Position numbers and translations under genes: made by a program. From Solimonas flava DSM 18980 (lineage in GTDB: Bacteria > Pseudomonadota > Gammaproteobacteria > Nevskiales > Nevskiaceae): DNA of 64,000 bases. Shown piece by piece: positions 41,290-50,160 of this stretch. Location of the stretch: contig NZ_KE384553.1 in NCBI RefSeq assembly GCF_000426685.1, forward strand, positions 42,656 to 106,655, given 5' to 3'. Numbering within the stretch: the first letter of the stretch is position 1; the number at the start of each line of letters is the position of its first letter. Under the pieces are notes generated by a model. That model did not search any database, had not been told where the DNA came from, and saw nothing but the letters and a program-made list of their open reading frames with translations.

Positions 41290-42263
41290 GAAGCGCTCTG
41301 GTGGGACAGGCCCGGATGCAGCGCGGCGATGGCGACGGCGATCGGCATGCTCGAATCGAGAACCGTGACGCGCGCCGCGTGCGGCGCGTCGAGCCGGAAC
41401 GGCGGCACGCTGTCGCACAGCACGAACTGGCCGACGCGCGCGTCGTCGAGCAGCGTGGCCGCGCTTTCGGTGAACAGGCCGTGCGCGACGGCGACGTGGA
41501 TGGCTGCGGCACCGGCCGCGGCGCAGGCGTCGATCGCCCGGCGCAGCGTCGCGCCGGTGCTGAGCAGGTCGTCGACGATGATCGCGGTGCGGCCCTGTAC
41601 CGGACCGGTCAGCGTCTGGCCGCTGAGCGCGCCGCGATCGCGGAATTTTTCCATGTAGCCGCTGGCGACTGTCCCTCCGCTGCGGCGCTCCAGCGCGCGC
41701 CGGAAGCGCTCGGCGCGCTTGATGCCGCCGGCGTCCGGTGAAACGGCGATCAGCTCCTGCCCGCCGAGCGTGTCGGCGAAGTGGGCGGCGAGCAGTTCCG
41801 CCGTCTCAAGGTTGCGCACCGGGATGCGGAACGCGTTCTCGAATGCGGCGAGGTCGTGGACGTCGAGCGTCAGCAGCGCGTCGATCCGCGCCGCTTCGCA
41901 CAGCGCAGCGACGTAGCGCAGCGTCAGCGGATCGTTCGGCTCGGCGCGGCGATCCTCACGCGCGTAGCAGAGATACGGCGTCACCGCGGTCACGCGGCGC
42001 GCGCCGGCGTCCTTCAGCGAGGCGCAGAAGAACAGCAGCCGGCAAAGCTTGTCGTTGACGCTGTCGCCCGGCTCGCCGTAGAGGGAATGGATGACGACGG
42101 CGTCGCGGCCCTGCACCGTTTCGAGCGCGCGCAGCTTGTTCTCGCCGTCGGCGAAGTGCAGGTGCTCATACGCCGCCAGCGGCAGGCCGAGCCGCGACGC
42201 GACACGCAGGGCGGCGCCGCGATCGCGGTCCAGGGCGTACAATTGCAGGGCGTTATCGAACAT
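41286..42263 (-). CDS. Ribose-phosphate diphosphokinase-like protein
   Basis: A 325-residue PRPP-synthetase homologue. The PRPP loop is IIVDDLLSTGATL; LTLDVHDLAAFENAF and VSPDAGGIKRAERF are family blocks. It diverges from housekeeping Prs, for example YLCYAREDRRAEPNDPLT in place of the usual YARQDRK region. It is therefore probably a specialised paralogue. It forms a two-gene unit with the epimerase. A HAD-UbiA protein of the phosphoribosyltransferase type lies 6 kb away and could use its product (inference). Confidence 0.88.
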   Translation of the reverse strand: MFDNALQLYALDRDRGAALRVASRLGLPLAAYEHLHFADGENKLRALETVQGRDAVVIHSLYGEPGDSVNDKLCRLLFFCASLKDAGARRVTAVTPYLCYAREDRRAEPNDPLTLRYVAALCEAARIDALLTLDVHDLAAFENAFRIPVRNLETAELLAAHFADTLGGQELIAVSPDAGGIKRAERFRRALERRSGGTVASGYMEKFRDRGALSGQTLTGPVQGRTAIIVDDLLSTGATLRRAIDACAAAGAAAIHVAVAHGLFTESAATLLDDARVGQFVLCDSVPPFRLDAPHAARVTVLDSSMPIAVAIAALHPGLSHQSAS

Positions 42264-42369
42264 TCCGTTCTTCCGGGCGCTTGCGGCGCCCCAGCACCAT
42301 GATCATGCCCCCGCTGCCTTCCTCCGCTCTTGATCCGCATCAAGGAGCCGGCGTCCTGCGTCCATCACG

Positions 42370-42900
42370 ATGGCATCTCCCGAGACGGAGCAGCGGCAGG
42401 CCGGCATGAGCGGCGACACGCAAGCAGCAGCCGAAGGGCTGCCGGCGGCCGCCGTGCTGGCCAGCGTGTCGCTGCGCGGCATCGCGCTCTACAAGATCGC
42501 CAAGGCCGTGGTCGCGATGCTGGTCGCCAGCGCCGTGCTGGCGCTGGTGCGGCCGGAGGTACGGCCGGTCGTGCAGGGCTGGATCGCGGCCCTGCCGATG
42601 CAGGCCGAGCAGGACCTCGCGCAGGGCGTGCTGACCTGGCTGGTCGCTAACGGCCCGACGCGCATCCATCTGCTGAGCTTCGCCGGCTTCGTCTACGCCG
42701 GCCTGTTCGTACTCGAAGGCGTCGGTCTGTGGTACCGCAGCCGCTGGGCCGAATGGCTGACCGCGGTCGAGACCTCGCTGCTGCTGCCGTTCGAGCTCTG
42801 GGAGCTGTTCTGGCGCCCGTCGTCGATCAAGGCCGTGGTGCTCGCCGCCAACGTGGCGATCGTTCTCTATCTGTTCCGCGGTCTGCGGCGACGCGCCTGA
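42370..42900 (+). CDS. DUF2127-type membrane protein
   Basis: A 176-residue integral membrane protein with four predicted helices. Segments such as LRGIALYKIAKAVVAMLVA, GFVYAGLFVLEGVGLWYRSRWAEWLT and LPFELWELFWRPS match the DUF2127 family. Its function is unknown. The start could also be the ATG at 42406; no clear ribosome-binding site favours either. Confidence 0.82.
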   Translation: MASPETEQRQAGMSGDTQAAAEGLPAAAVLASVSLRGIALYKIAKAVVAMLVASAVLALVRPEVRPVVQGWIAALPMQAEQDLAQGVLTWLVANGPTRIHLLSFAGFVYAGLFVLEGVGLWYRSRWAEWLTAVETSLLLPFELWELFWRPSSIKAVVLAANVAIVLYLFRGLRRRA

Positions 42901-42981
42901 AGGGCGGGGTGGCCTGCTGCGTTTGCAGCAGTTCCGCCTGCGGGCGCCGCGCTAGGCTCGCGCCATGGCAGGGAGATCGCA

Positions 42982-43212
42982 ATGAACGAAGCGCAATGTC
43001 CTTTCGAGTTCAATTTCGAGCCGGCAACGTTCAAGCGCGGCGACACCGTGAGCTATCGCGATCCGCGCTTCATGGGCTTTCCGTTCGTGGCGACGATTCG
43101 TGCGGTGTACGAGGACTGCATCGAAATCGTCGATGCGTCCGAACCGGACAAGGTGTTGCGCGCGACCCGCGAGAGCCGCCCGCGGGTGATCGGCGAGGCG
43201 GCGTCCGCTTGA
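42982..43212 (+). CDS. Small protein of unknown function
   Basis: A 76-residue soluble protein with a good ribosome-binding site (AGGGAGA). It appears beta-rich (RGDTVSYRDPRFMGFPFVATI), reminiscent of small SH3-like barrels, but no family can be named. It is a single gene. Confidence 0.65.
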   Translation: MNEAQCPFEFNFEPATFKRGDTVSYRDPRFMGFPFVATIRAVYEDCIEIVDASEPDKVLRATRESRPRVIGEAASA

Positions 43213-43386
43213 GCGATCGGCCGGGCGGCGCGGCGCACGCGTCGCGATCCGGCGCCCGGGCCGCGCCGGCGCATGCGGGTCCAAGCCGGTGGCGGACCGG
43301 GCATGGCATGATCGAAACGCGGCAGTTCGCCGCATCCGCGGGGGATTGAGCCGCAGGTCGTGCTGCACCGCGACTGCGGTCCAGGC

Positions 43387-45270
43387 ATGCGTCGGGCGCT
43401 TCCGTTCATCGTCATGGCGGTCATCGTCGCCGGCTGCGTGGCGCGGCCCGACCTCGACCTGCGCCGCGTCGAACTGCGCGACGCCTACCGCGGCTATATC
43501 GACAACGTACTGCTCGACGGCCGCTACAGCCGCGCGACGCAGCAGGCGCAGGCGCTGGAGCCGGCGGCACAGGGCGACATCGCGCCGGAGGTGCGTATCG
43601 ACGCGCTGTGGCAGAGTCGGCGGCTCGACGAGACGACGCGCCTGTTCGCGACCGCCGAACTCGCGCTCGAACGCGCACAGCAGACCGAGCGCAAGGATCC
43701 GGCCGCGGCGCGCGGCTGGTATCTGCTCGCCGCCTGGCGGGCCTACCAGCTGCTCTACACGCCGCAGGGCGCGCGGCTGCTGCCGCTGGATCTGCGCATG
43801 CATCTGGCGCAGGCCTTCCTGGCCGCCGCCACCGGCGGCTACGTGATGCTGCGCACCGGGCCCGCCGGTCAGCGCTTCGCGCCGACCCTCGAACGAACCG
43901 GCGCGACGCGGTTCGCGGTGTCTGTCGACGCCTATCAGCTCTACGAAGCCGGCAATTACGACGAATACCAGCTGGCGTGGTCGATGGCGGCGCCGGAACT
44001 GCGCACGCGCTACACGCGCGACGGCGTCGGCGTGCCGATGGTCGGCATCCGCAACAATGCGCACGAATACCCGATCGATCGCTACTACCCGCCGGAGGGC
44101 ATCGGGGCGCCCGTCACCGGCGTGCTGCGCTTTCGTGCGCCCGATGCGGCGGACGCGCCGGTCGCCACCGATCTCGCGCTCTACGATGCGCGCCGCCATG
44201 CGCAGATCTGCGTCGCGCAGCGCGCGTATCCGCTGGCCGCCGATTTCACGATGCCGTACGCCGCGCTGCTGAATCGCGCGCATCTGTCGCAGTGGAGCCT
44301 CGACGCGCTGCTCGACTTCCGTCACGGCGAGTCGCATCGCGGCGTTTTCATGCTGGAGCCGTACCGGCCGGACAAGATCGTGGTGCTGATGGTGCACGGC
44401 TTCTGGTCGAGTCCGGTGATCTGGCGCGAGCTGAGCAACGACGTGCTCGGCGATCCGGCGCTGCGCGAGCGCTACCAGGTCTGGCACTACCTGTATCCGA
44501 CCGGCGTGCCGTTCTGGGAAGCGGCGCGGCGTTTTCGCGCCGATCTCGACGGCGCTGTCGCCGAGGTCGCACCTGGCGGCGTCATTCATCCGCTGATCCT
44601 GGTCGCGCACAGCATGGGCGGCCTGCTCGCCAAGAGTGCCGCCGTCGATACCGGCACGCAGCTCTGGGACGCCGCGTTCCGCGTGCCGCCGGATCAGCTG
44701 GATCTCGACAAGCGCGAGCGCGACGAACTGCGCGACACCCTGATCTTCAGCCATCGGCCGTACATCGGCCGCATCGTCTTCCTCGGCGTGCCGCAGCACG
44801 GCGCGTCCGAGGCCGACTCCACGCTCGCCAGCTTCGGCAAGCGCCTGATCTCGCTGCCGACCACCGCCGTGCAGACGCTGATGCACCGGCTCAGGCAGGG
44901 CGACGTCGTCAGCGACTTCTCCGCGTGGCTGTCGGCGCGCGGTACGCCGAGCGCCGTCGATTCGCTGTCGCCGAAGTCGCCGGTGACGCGCGCATTCGCG
45001 GCGCTGCCGGTCGACGCGTCGATCCCGTTCCATTCGATCATCGGCGTCAAGGAGAACGGCCGCGAAGGGCCCGGTGACGGCTGGGTCAGCTATGCCAGCG
45101 CCCACCTCGACGGCGCCGCCTCCGAGCTGACGCTGCCGGTCGGTCATTCGCAGTTCGACCGGCCTGCGCCGCTCGCCGAGGTCTATCGCATCCTGCGCCT
45201 GCACGCCGATGCCGAGCTGGGCGCGGACGGCTCGCCGCCACGCCCGGCTTGCGATATCGCGCCGCGCTGA
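43387..45270 (+). CDS. Lipoprotein alpha/beta-hydrolase
   Basis: A lipoprotein of about 627 residues with lipobox VIVAGCVA. The first half is helical with no known domain. The second half is an alpha/beta hydrolase: MVHGFWSSPVIW near the oxyanion region, nucleophile elbow VAHSMGGLLA, and a catalytic His probably in LPVGHSQF. It is probably an esterase or lipase anchored at the outer membrane or periplasm. The ATG at 43387 directly precedes the signal sequence; a GTG nine codons upstream is less likely. It has no operon partner. Confidence 0.86.
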   Translation: MRRALPFIVMAVIVAGCVARPDLDLRRVELRDAYRGYIDNVLLDGRYSRATQQAQALEPAAQGDIAPEVRIDALWQSRRLDETTRLFATAELALERAQQTERKDPAAARGWYLLAAWRAYQLLYTPQGARLLPLDLRMHLAQAFLAAATGGYVMLRTGPAGQRFAPTLERTGATRFAVSVDAYQLYEAGNYDEYQLAWSMAAPELRTRYTRDGVGVPMVGIRNNAHEYPIDRYYPPEGIGAPVTGVLRFRAPDAADAPVATDLALYDARRHAQICVAQRAYPLAADFTMPYAALLNRAHLSQWSLDALLDFRHGESHRGVFMLEPYRPDKIVVLMVHGFWSSPVIWRELSNDVLGDPALRERYQVWHYLYPTGVPFWEAARRFRADLDGAVAEVAPGGVIHPLILVAHSMGGLLAKSAAVDTGTQLWDAAFRVPPDQLDLDKRERDELRDTLIFSHRPYIGRIVFLGVPQHGASEADSTLASFGKRLISLPTTAVQTLMHRLRQGDVVSDFSAWLSARGTPSAVDSLSPKSPVTRAFAALPVDASIPFHSIIGVKENGREGPGDGWVSYASAHLDGAASELTLPVGHSQFDRPAPLAEVYRILRLHADAELGADGSPPRPACDIAPR

Positions 45271-45347
45271 GCGCCGCGCGGCCGCTGCCAGGGTTTGTCG
45301 GCGCGAATCGGCCCTAGAATCCGGCTGACCACGAGCCGGAGCCGCAC

Positions 45348-45650
45348 ATGTTCATCGCCATGAACCGCTTCAAGATCGCCAGGGGCCGCGAGGAGGACTT
45401 CGTCGAGATCTGGCGGCAGCGCGACAGTCATCTCGACGGCGTGCCGGGCTTTCGCCAGTTCAAGCTGCTGCGGGGCGCGAGCGCCGACGACCACACGCTG
45501 TTCGCCTCGCATTCCGTATGGGACTCGCGCGAGGCTTTCGAAGAATGGACGCGCTCCGAGGCTTTTCGTCTCGCGCATCGCAATGCCGGCGATACCCGCG
45601 GCATCTACCTGGGCCATCCGCAGCTGGAGATGTTCGAGGCGGTGCTGTGA
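45348..45650 (+). CDS. Antibiotic-biosynthesis-monooxygenase-fold protein
   Basis: A 100-residue ABM/IsdG-like dimeric alpha+beta barrel protein (FIAMNRFKIARGREEDFVEIW, DDHTLFASHSVWDSREAFEEW, FEAVL ending). Members include heme-degrading and quinol monooxygenases. The Asn of FIAMNRFKIA and a later His make a heme-degrading role conceivable. A ribosome-binding site (GAGCCGGAG-like) is weak. It is a single gene. Confidence 0.85.
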   Translation: MFIAMNRFKIARGREEDFVEIWRQRDSHLDGVPGFRQFKLLRGASADDHTLFASHSVWDSREAFEEWTRSEAFRLAHRNAGDTRGIYLGHPQLEMFEAVL

Positions 45651-45889
45651 GCGTGACCGCACATCGACAGAGGCGCCGGCATCGGTCGGCACGCGCCGGC
45701 GCGTGGTGACGCAAGGTGCGCCGCCGCGGCGCCGGGCTCCGGCCCGGATCGTCGATCGGCGGCGACGTGCTGCCGCGGAGACAGGGATGTGATGTTCCCG
45801 CGCCGCGTGAAACTTTATCGCCCGCTTCCGGCGCCACCGGCTTCTGCCGCACGCATCGAGGATGCGGCAGTGCCGATGGACGTGTGCGC

Positions 45890-46294
45890 TTAGACCGCGG
45901 CCTCGACCGGCGCGGCATCTGCCTCGGGGGCGAGGATCACCGGTGCAGCCGCCACGGCGGCGACAGGCTGGACGACCACGGGCGCGGCCGGCGCGTACTG
46001 GTCGAAGAATGCCTTCACCTGACGGTCGGCTTCCTGCCGGCTCACCTGGTAATGCATCTGCACGAGGCCGGCGAGCACGTGGACGTTGCCCTCGGTGCGG
46101 CCGAGGTCAGCTGCATGGAGCTTGTTCCAGGTGGCGTTGGCGGTCGGGATCAGCGTCTTCCATTTCGCGACATGCGCGCGCGCTTCGGCGAGCGCGATGG
46201 TGCGCAGCTGGTTCTTGGTGGGAGTGCCGGGCGCGCGGCGCACCTTGGGAGGGGCGGCGTCGTACTGCGGCTTGCGGGAATGCTTGGGTCTCAT
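45890..46294 (-). CDS. Small basic protein of unknown function
   Basis: A 134-residue protein with a basic N-terminus (MRPKHSRKPQYD and a second Lys/Arg cluster). A helical middle follows (NQLRTIALAEARAHVAKWKTLI, VQMHYQVSRQEADRQVKAFFDQY), and the tail is long, low-complexity and rich in Ala, Val and Pro. It may bind nucleic acid. A ribosome-binding site (AGGAAA) precedes the ATG at 46294. It follows the cold-shock gene on the same strand but beyond that gene's terminator. Confidence 0.72.
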   Translation of the reverse strand: MRPKHSRKPQYDAAPPKVRRAPGTPTKNQLRTIALAEARAHVAKWKTLIPTANATWNKLHAADLGRTEGNVHVLAGLVQMHYQVSRQEADRQVKAFFDQYAPAAPVVVQPVAAVAAAPVILAPEADAAPVEAAV

Positions 46295-46414
46295 GTGATT
46301 TCCTGGTTGGAGGGGCTGCGGCGATGCCGCCGTGCGATCGGCAACCGGGGCGACTCGGGCGTACGAGCCTGGGCCGTACTGCGCTGGCGACAACGCCAAT
46401 CCCGGAAGGGCCGC

Positions 46415-46449
46415 CGAAAACAAACCGCGGCTCTGGGGCGAGCCGCGGT
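46415..46449 (-). terminator. Intrinsic terminator of the cold-shock gene
   Basis: Read on the minus strand, a 9-bp stem ACCGCGGCT/AGCCGCGGT with an 8-nt loop is followed by TTGTTTT. It lies 26 nt after the csp stop. Confidence 0.82.
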
Positions 46450-46474
46450 CTTGAAGCTACTGCTGCTGCCGCGA

Positions 46475-46690
46475 TCAGCCGATCGGGCGGATCTTCGTCG
46501 CCTGCATGCCCTTCGGGCCGCGGGCTTCGACGTATTCGACTCGCTGACCTTCGGCCAGCGACTTGAAGCCGCTGCCGTCGATTTCCTTGAAGTGGGCGAA
46601 GAGGTCTTCACCGCCATGCGAAGGCGTGATGAAGCCGAAGCCCTTGGCGTCGTTGAACCACTTGACGGTGCCGCTGGAGATATTGCTCAT
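46475..46690 (-). CDS. Cold-shock-domain RNA chaperone (CspA family)
   Basis: A 71-residue single cold-shock domain. RNP1 is KGFGFITP, preceded by [12 protein letters not shown]2 is DLFAHF. It binds single-stranded RNA and melts structure. It is preceded by an untranslated leader of at least 100 nt with an AAGGAAT ribosome-binding site, as is usual for csp genes controlled through mRNA structure. It is a single gene with its own terminator. Confidence 0.95.
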   Translation of the reverse strand: MSNISSGTVKWFNDAKGFGFITPSHGGEDLFAHFKEIDGSGFKSLAEGQRVEYVEARGPKGMQATKIRPIG

Positions 46691-46985
46691 GGATACATTC
46701 CTTTGAAGAAAACGGGCTACCCGCCCGCGAAGGCGCAAATGGTCAAGGAACGCATCTGGGAATTTCGTGCTGCGAAAGAACGGCGGCACTAACTAGCTGA
46801 ATACACTGCTTGATACTTACCTGACCAACATACGCGCATTCGTTCGCATTGTCGAATCAGCTCATATCGATGCGCGCCGGTTCGCGGCGCGCCTGCCTTC
46901 GCGAAATGGGCCGCGGCAGCGATGAAATCGCGCGGGCCTGGTGCGCGTGCCGACCGGGATGCCGGCGCGCCGCCCGCTGCGCGGC

Positions 46986-47237
46986 TCAGGGATCGAGCGG
47001 CATGAACTCGATGGTTTCCTGACGCACCGCCGGCAGATCGGGTTCGTCGAGAACGGCAGCCGTGACCAGCCCCGCGGCAATCTCCTGCAGCGCCAGGACC
47101 GTTGACTTGTGGTCGCCCCACGAAAGTTTCGAGTCGGCGCCGCGGGCGAGCTGACGCGCACGCTTGGCCGCGATCAAGGTCAGCGAAAAGGAATCGGGAA
47201 CGCGGACGAGACAATCCTGAATGGTGACGCGTGCCAT
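46986..47237 (-). CDS. rpoZ: RNA polymerase omega-like protein (orphan RpoZ)
   Basis: An 83-residue protein clearly related to the omega subunit: MARVTIQDCLVRVPDSFSL, then LIAAKRARQLARGADSK and STVLALQEIAAG. Omega helps assemble RNA polymerase and is part of a ppGpp site. The usual neighbours gmk and spoT are absent. Several positions differ from typical omega, for example LSWGDHKSTV where VPWDNDKPTV-like sequence is common. It may be a second, specialised copy (inference). The start MARVT at 47237 is preferred over one four codons upstream. Confidence 0.85.
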   Translation of the reverse strand: MARVTIQDCLVRVPDSFSLTLIAAKRARQLARGADSKLSWGDHKSTVLALQEIAAGLVTAAVLDEPDLPAVRQETIEFMPLDP

Positions 47238-47404
47238 ACAGTTATCCATGAGGACTCACCGCAAGAGCACGGTCCGAGCATTGTACGCGCATTCGGCGGG
47301 CGCCATTTGGTCACTGCCTGCGCAGGCGAGGAAGCGGCCGCCGTGCGCGCGAAGGTGTGCGATAGTGATCGATCCCGAGGCGCAGCCTCCCGAGTGGAAC
47401 AGAC

Positions 47405-47896
47405 ATGGCCCGGATTCACCGCGTGCGTGGCATCGACGGCAATCACTATCCGGCGGGATCGTTCCGCGGCGACGATGGCCAGTACTACCCGCGCGGATAC
47501 TTCAAGGGCACCGACTCCCGATATCACCCGGCCGATTCGTTCATCGGCGTCGATGGTCGATACCATCCGAAAGGGCACGTCCTTTTCGCCGACGGTGTCT
47601 ACCGGCCCGAGGGTCATTTTCGCGGCATCGACGGCGCCTACCATCCGGCGCATTCATTCATCGGCGATGACGGGCGCTATCACCCGCCGGGGGCCTTTCT
47701 GGGCCAGGACGGCAAGTACCATCCGCGCGGCTGCTTTCGCGGTCGGGACGGGCGCTATCACTACGCCGCGTCCTTTCTCGGCGCCGATGGCAAGTACCAT
47801 CTCGAAGGCGCGAAGCTGCTCGCAAACGGCGAATACCAGGTTCCCCCCGACCGTCTGCAGGACGAGTTGCGCACCCAGCAGGGCGTGGACTGCTGA
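47405..47896 (+). CDS. Protein built of eleven 13-residue tandem repeats
   Basis: A 163-residue protein. After seven residues it consists of eleven consecutive 13-residue units with the consensus (R/I/L)GxDGxYHPxGxF, then a short tail ending in Cys. Each unit is rich in Gly, Asp, Tyr and His and would suit a stacked beta-hairpin or beta-roll; the Asp-Gly and His positions could bind a metal. There is no signal peptide or membrane helix. The codons of the repeats differ from one another, so the protein sequence is under selection. It is not MORN, WG or pentapeptide repeat by spacing. The gene stands alone and its function is unknown. Confidence 0.82.
   Translation: MARIHRVRGIDGNHYPAGSFRGDDGQYYPRGYFKGTDSRYHPADSFIGVDGRYHPKGHVLFADGVYRPEGHFRGIDGAYHPAHSFIGDDGRYHPPGAFLGQDGKYHPRGCFRGRDGRYHYAASFLGADGKYHLEGAKLLANGEYQVPPDRLQDELRTQQGVDC
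47426..47854 (+). repeat. Eleven tandem 39-bp coding repeats
   Basis: Eleven units of exactly 39 bp (429 bp) with no indels encode the 13-residue repeats. The DNA units are diverged, mainly at silent and variable positions. The last unit is the most degenerate. Confidence 0.9.
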
Positions 47897-48099
47897 GCGC
47901 GGGAATGCGCCGCAGGCGCCGTGTCGCTGGGCGCACGGCGGAAGTGGAGACGTGTCCGTGCCGGCCCTGCGCCGCGCGGCTGATGCTGCGGCCCGCCATT
48001 TCCGCATCGCCGGGCTGAATCGTTCTGCCTTGGAGGGTCGCTATCCTGCCGAGCCGTCCGGGCGCGGCGGCGTGGCGCACGAGAACGGAATCAGAACAC

Positions 48100-49707
48100 A
48101 TGAACACGACAGGGCCCGACTCGCCGAGTCGACGCGAGCTGTTCCGCATGATCGGCAGCGTCGCCGGCGGCGCGGCGATGTATCAGGCGATGAGCACGCT
48201 CGGCTTCGCGGCGGAATCGACGTATCGGGGGCCGGTCGATCTGTCCGGTGCGCCGCGGGGCGCTTCGGTGCTGATCCTCGGCGCCGGCATCGCCGGCATG
48301 ACCGCGGCCTACGAGCTGCGCAACGCCGGCTACAAGGTGCAGGTGCTCGAATACAACCACCGCGCCGGCGGCCGCAACTGGTCGCTGCGCGGCGGTGATA
48401 CCTACACCGAGCTCGGCGGCTTCACGCAGCAGTGCGAGTTCGACGAGGGCCTTTATCTCAATCCCGGCCCGTGGCGCATTCCATATCACCATCGCGGCCT
48501 GCTGAGCTACTGCAAGAAGCTCGGCGTGCCGCTCGAAGCTTTCGTGCAGGTCAACTACAACGCCTATCTGCATAGCAGCAAGGCCTTCGGCGGCAAGCCG
48601 CAGCGCTACCGCGAGATCAAGGCCGACTACCAGGGGCACGTCGCCGAGCTGCTCGCCAAGGCCACGCGGCAGAGCGCGCTCGACGCCGCCGTCAGCCGCG
48701 AGGACCGCGAGAAGCTGCTCGAATCGCTGCGCGACTGGGGCGCGCTCGATGCGGATTTCCGCTACGGCGCCAATCTGCTCGCCAGCGAGCGGCGCGGCTA
48801 CGCCAAGGAGCCGGGCGGCGGCCTGACGGCGCGGCCGCTGCCATCGCAACCGATCGGCCTGACGGATGTGCTCGATTCGGGACTCTGGCAGGGCATTCCG
48901 AGCGGCGACCGCTACGACATGCAGACCGCGCTGTTCCAGCCGGTCGGCGGCATGGGCCGCATCGGCGAAGCGTTCGCGCGCGAGCTGGGGCCGCTGATCC
49001 GCTACAACGCCAAGGTCGTCGACATCCGCCAGGACGTGCACGGCGTCACCGCCACCTACGAGGATCTCGCCGCGCCGGGGACAAAGCTGCAGGCGCGCGC
49101 CGACTGGTGCCTGTGCACGATTCCGCTGACGGTGCTCGCGCAGATCCCGATGAACGTCGGCGCCGCGCTGCACGCGGCGATCTCGGCGGTGCCGTACTCC
49201 TCGGCGGTGAAGGTCGGCCTGCAGTTCAAGCGCCGCTTCTGGGAGGAGGACGAGCACATCTACGGCGGCATCAGCTACACCGACCTGCCGATCACCAATA
49301 TCGCCTATCCGAACACCGGCTATCACAGTGCCGGCAAGGGCGTGCTGCTCGGCGCCTACATCTGGGGCCAGAACGCGATGGAGTTCACCGCGATGCCGCC
49401 GGCGCTGCGCGTGCGCAAGGCGGTCGAGTACGGCAGCCGGATCCACCCGCAATATCCGGCGGAGTTCGACAACGGCATCGCCGTCGCCTGGCACCGCTCG
49501 CCGTTCACGCTCGGCTGCTACGGCATGTGGAGCGAAGCGGCGCGCGCCCAGCACTACGACAATCTGTGCCAGGTCGACGGCCGCATCGCGCTGGCCGGCG
49601 AGCACGCCTCGTTCATCGGCGGCTGGCAGGAGGGCGCGGTGACGTCGGCGCTCGATGCGATCGGCCGTCTTCATCAACGCGCGATCGCCAGGGGGAAGAA
49701 GGCATGA
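48100..49707 (+). CDS. Flavin-dependent amine oxidoreductase
   Basis: A 535-residue FAD enzyme of the monoamine-oxidase family. The FAD-binding Rossmann motif is LILGAGIAGMTAAYEL (about residue 58), followed by EYNHRAGGRNWSLRGG; the C-terminal GEHASFIGGWQEGAVTSA completes the FAD site. A twin-arginine-type leader (SRRELFRMIGS) suggests export to the periplasm. It oxidises a primary or secondary amine, perhaps an amino acid. The next gene, a cytochrome c, overlaps by ATGA. The pair resembles NicA2/CycN, where cytochrome c rather than O2 takes the electrons, so this may be a dehydrogenase (inference). Confidence 0.9.
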   Translation: MNTTGPDSPSRRELFRMIGSVAGGAAMYQAMSTLGFAAESTYRGPVDLSGAPRGASVLILGAGIAGMTAAYELRNAGYKVQVLEYNHRAGGRNWSLRGGDTYTELGGFTQQCEFDEGLYLNPGPWRIPYHHRGLLSYCKKLGVPLEAFVQVNYNAYLHSSKAFGGKPQRYREIKADYQGHVAELLAKATRQSALDAAVSREDREKLLESLRDWGALDADFRYGANLLASERRGYAKEPGGGLTARPLPSQPIGLTDVLDSGLWQGIPSGDRYDMQTALFQPVGGMGRIGEAFARELGPLIRYNAKVVDIRQDVHGVTATYEDLAAPGTKLQARADWCLCTIPLTVLAQIPMNVGAALHAAISAVPYSSAVKVGLQFKRRFWEEDEHIYGGISYTDLPITNIAYPNTGYHSAGKGVLLGAYIWGQNAMEFTAMPPALRVRKAVEYGSRIHPQYPAEFDNGIAVAWHRSPFTLGCYGMWSEAARAQHYDNLCQVDGRIALAGEHASFIGGWQEGAVTSALDAIGRLHQRAIARGKKA

Positions 49708-50141
49708 GCATCCGCCACGTCACGATCCGCCTCGCGCTGGCGGTGCTCGGGCTGTCCGCCGCCGCGGCGCAGGCCGACGATGCGTCGTTCATGCCGATCG
49801 CCGACCTCGGCCAGGCGAACGGCGAACAGATCTATCAGCACATCTGCCAGGGTTGCCACATGCCGGGCGGCGAGGGCGCGAGCGGCGCCGGGTTCTATCC
49901 GAAGCTCGCCGGCGATCCGCGCCTCGCGTCCTGGCAATACGCCGCCGTCACCGTGCTCAACGGCCGCAACGCGATGCCGCCGTTCGGCTTGCCCGAAGAC
50001 CGGATCTCGGAGACGCGCACCGTGCATCTGAGCGACGCGCAGGTCGCCGAAGTCGTCAACTACATCCGCAGCCACTTCGGTAACACCTATGCGGACACGC
50101 TGACGGCGGCCGACATCGCGCCGCTGCCGCATCCGCGCTAG
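49704..50141 (+). CDS. Periplasmic cytochrome c
   Basis: A 145-residue class I cytochrome c with a signal peptide (residues 1-24, ending AAQA). Heme attaches at C48-Q-G-C51-H52. The distal Met is in RNAMPPFG. The C-terminal helix is VAEVVNYIRSHFG. It is coupled to the preceding amine oxidoreductase and is its likely electron acceptor, delivering electrons to the respiratory chain. Confidence 0.93.
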   Translation: MSIRHVTIRLALAVLGLSAAAAQADDASFMPIADLGQANGEQIYQHICQGCHMPGGEGASGAGFYPKLAGDPRLASWQYAAVTVLNGRNAMPPFGLPEDRISETRTVHLSDAQVAEVVNYIRSHFGNTYADTLTAADIAPLPHPR

Positions 50142-50160
50142 GACAGTCCTCGCCGCGCGT

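Noticed and set aside
45792-45893. 33-codon ORF (start MFPRRVKLYRPLP) tail-to-tail with the gene at 45890.
   Set aside because: It is too short to judge, with only a weak ribosome-binding site and no recognisable family.
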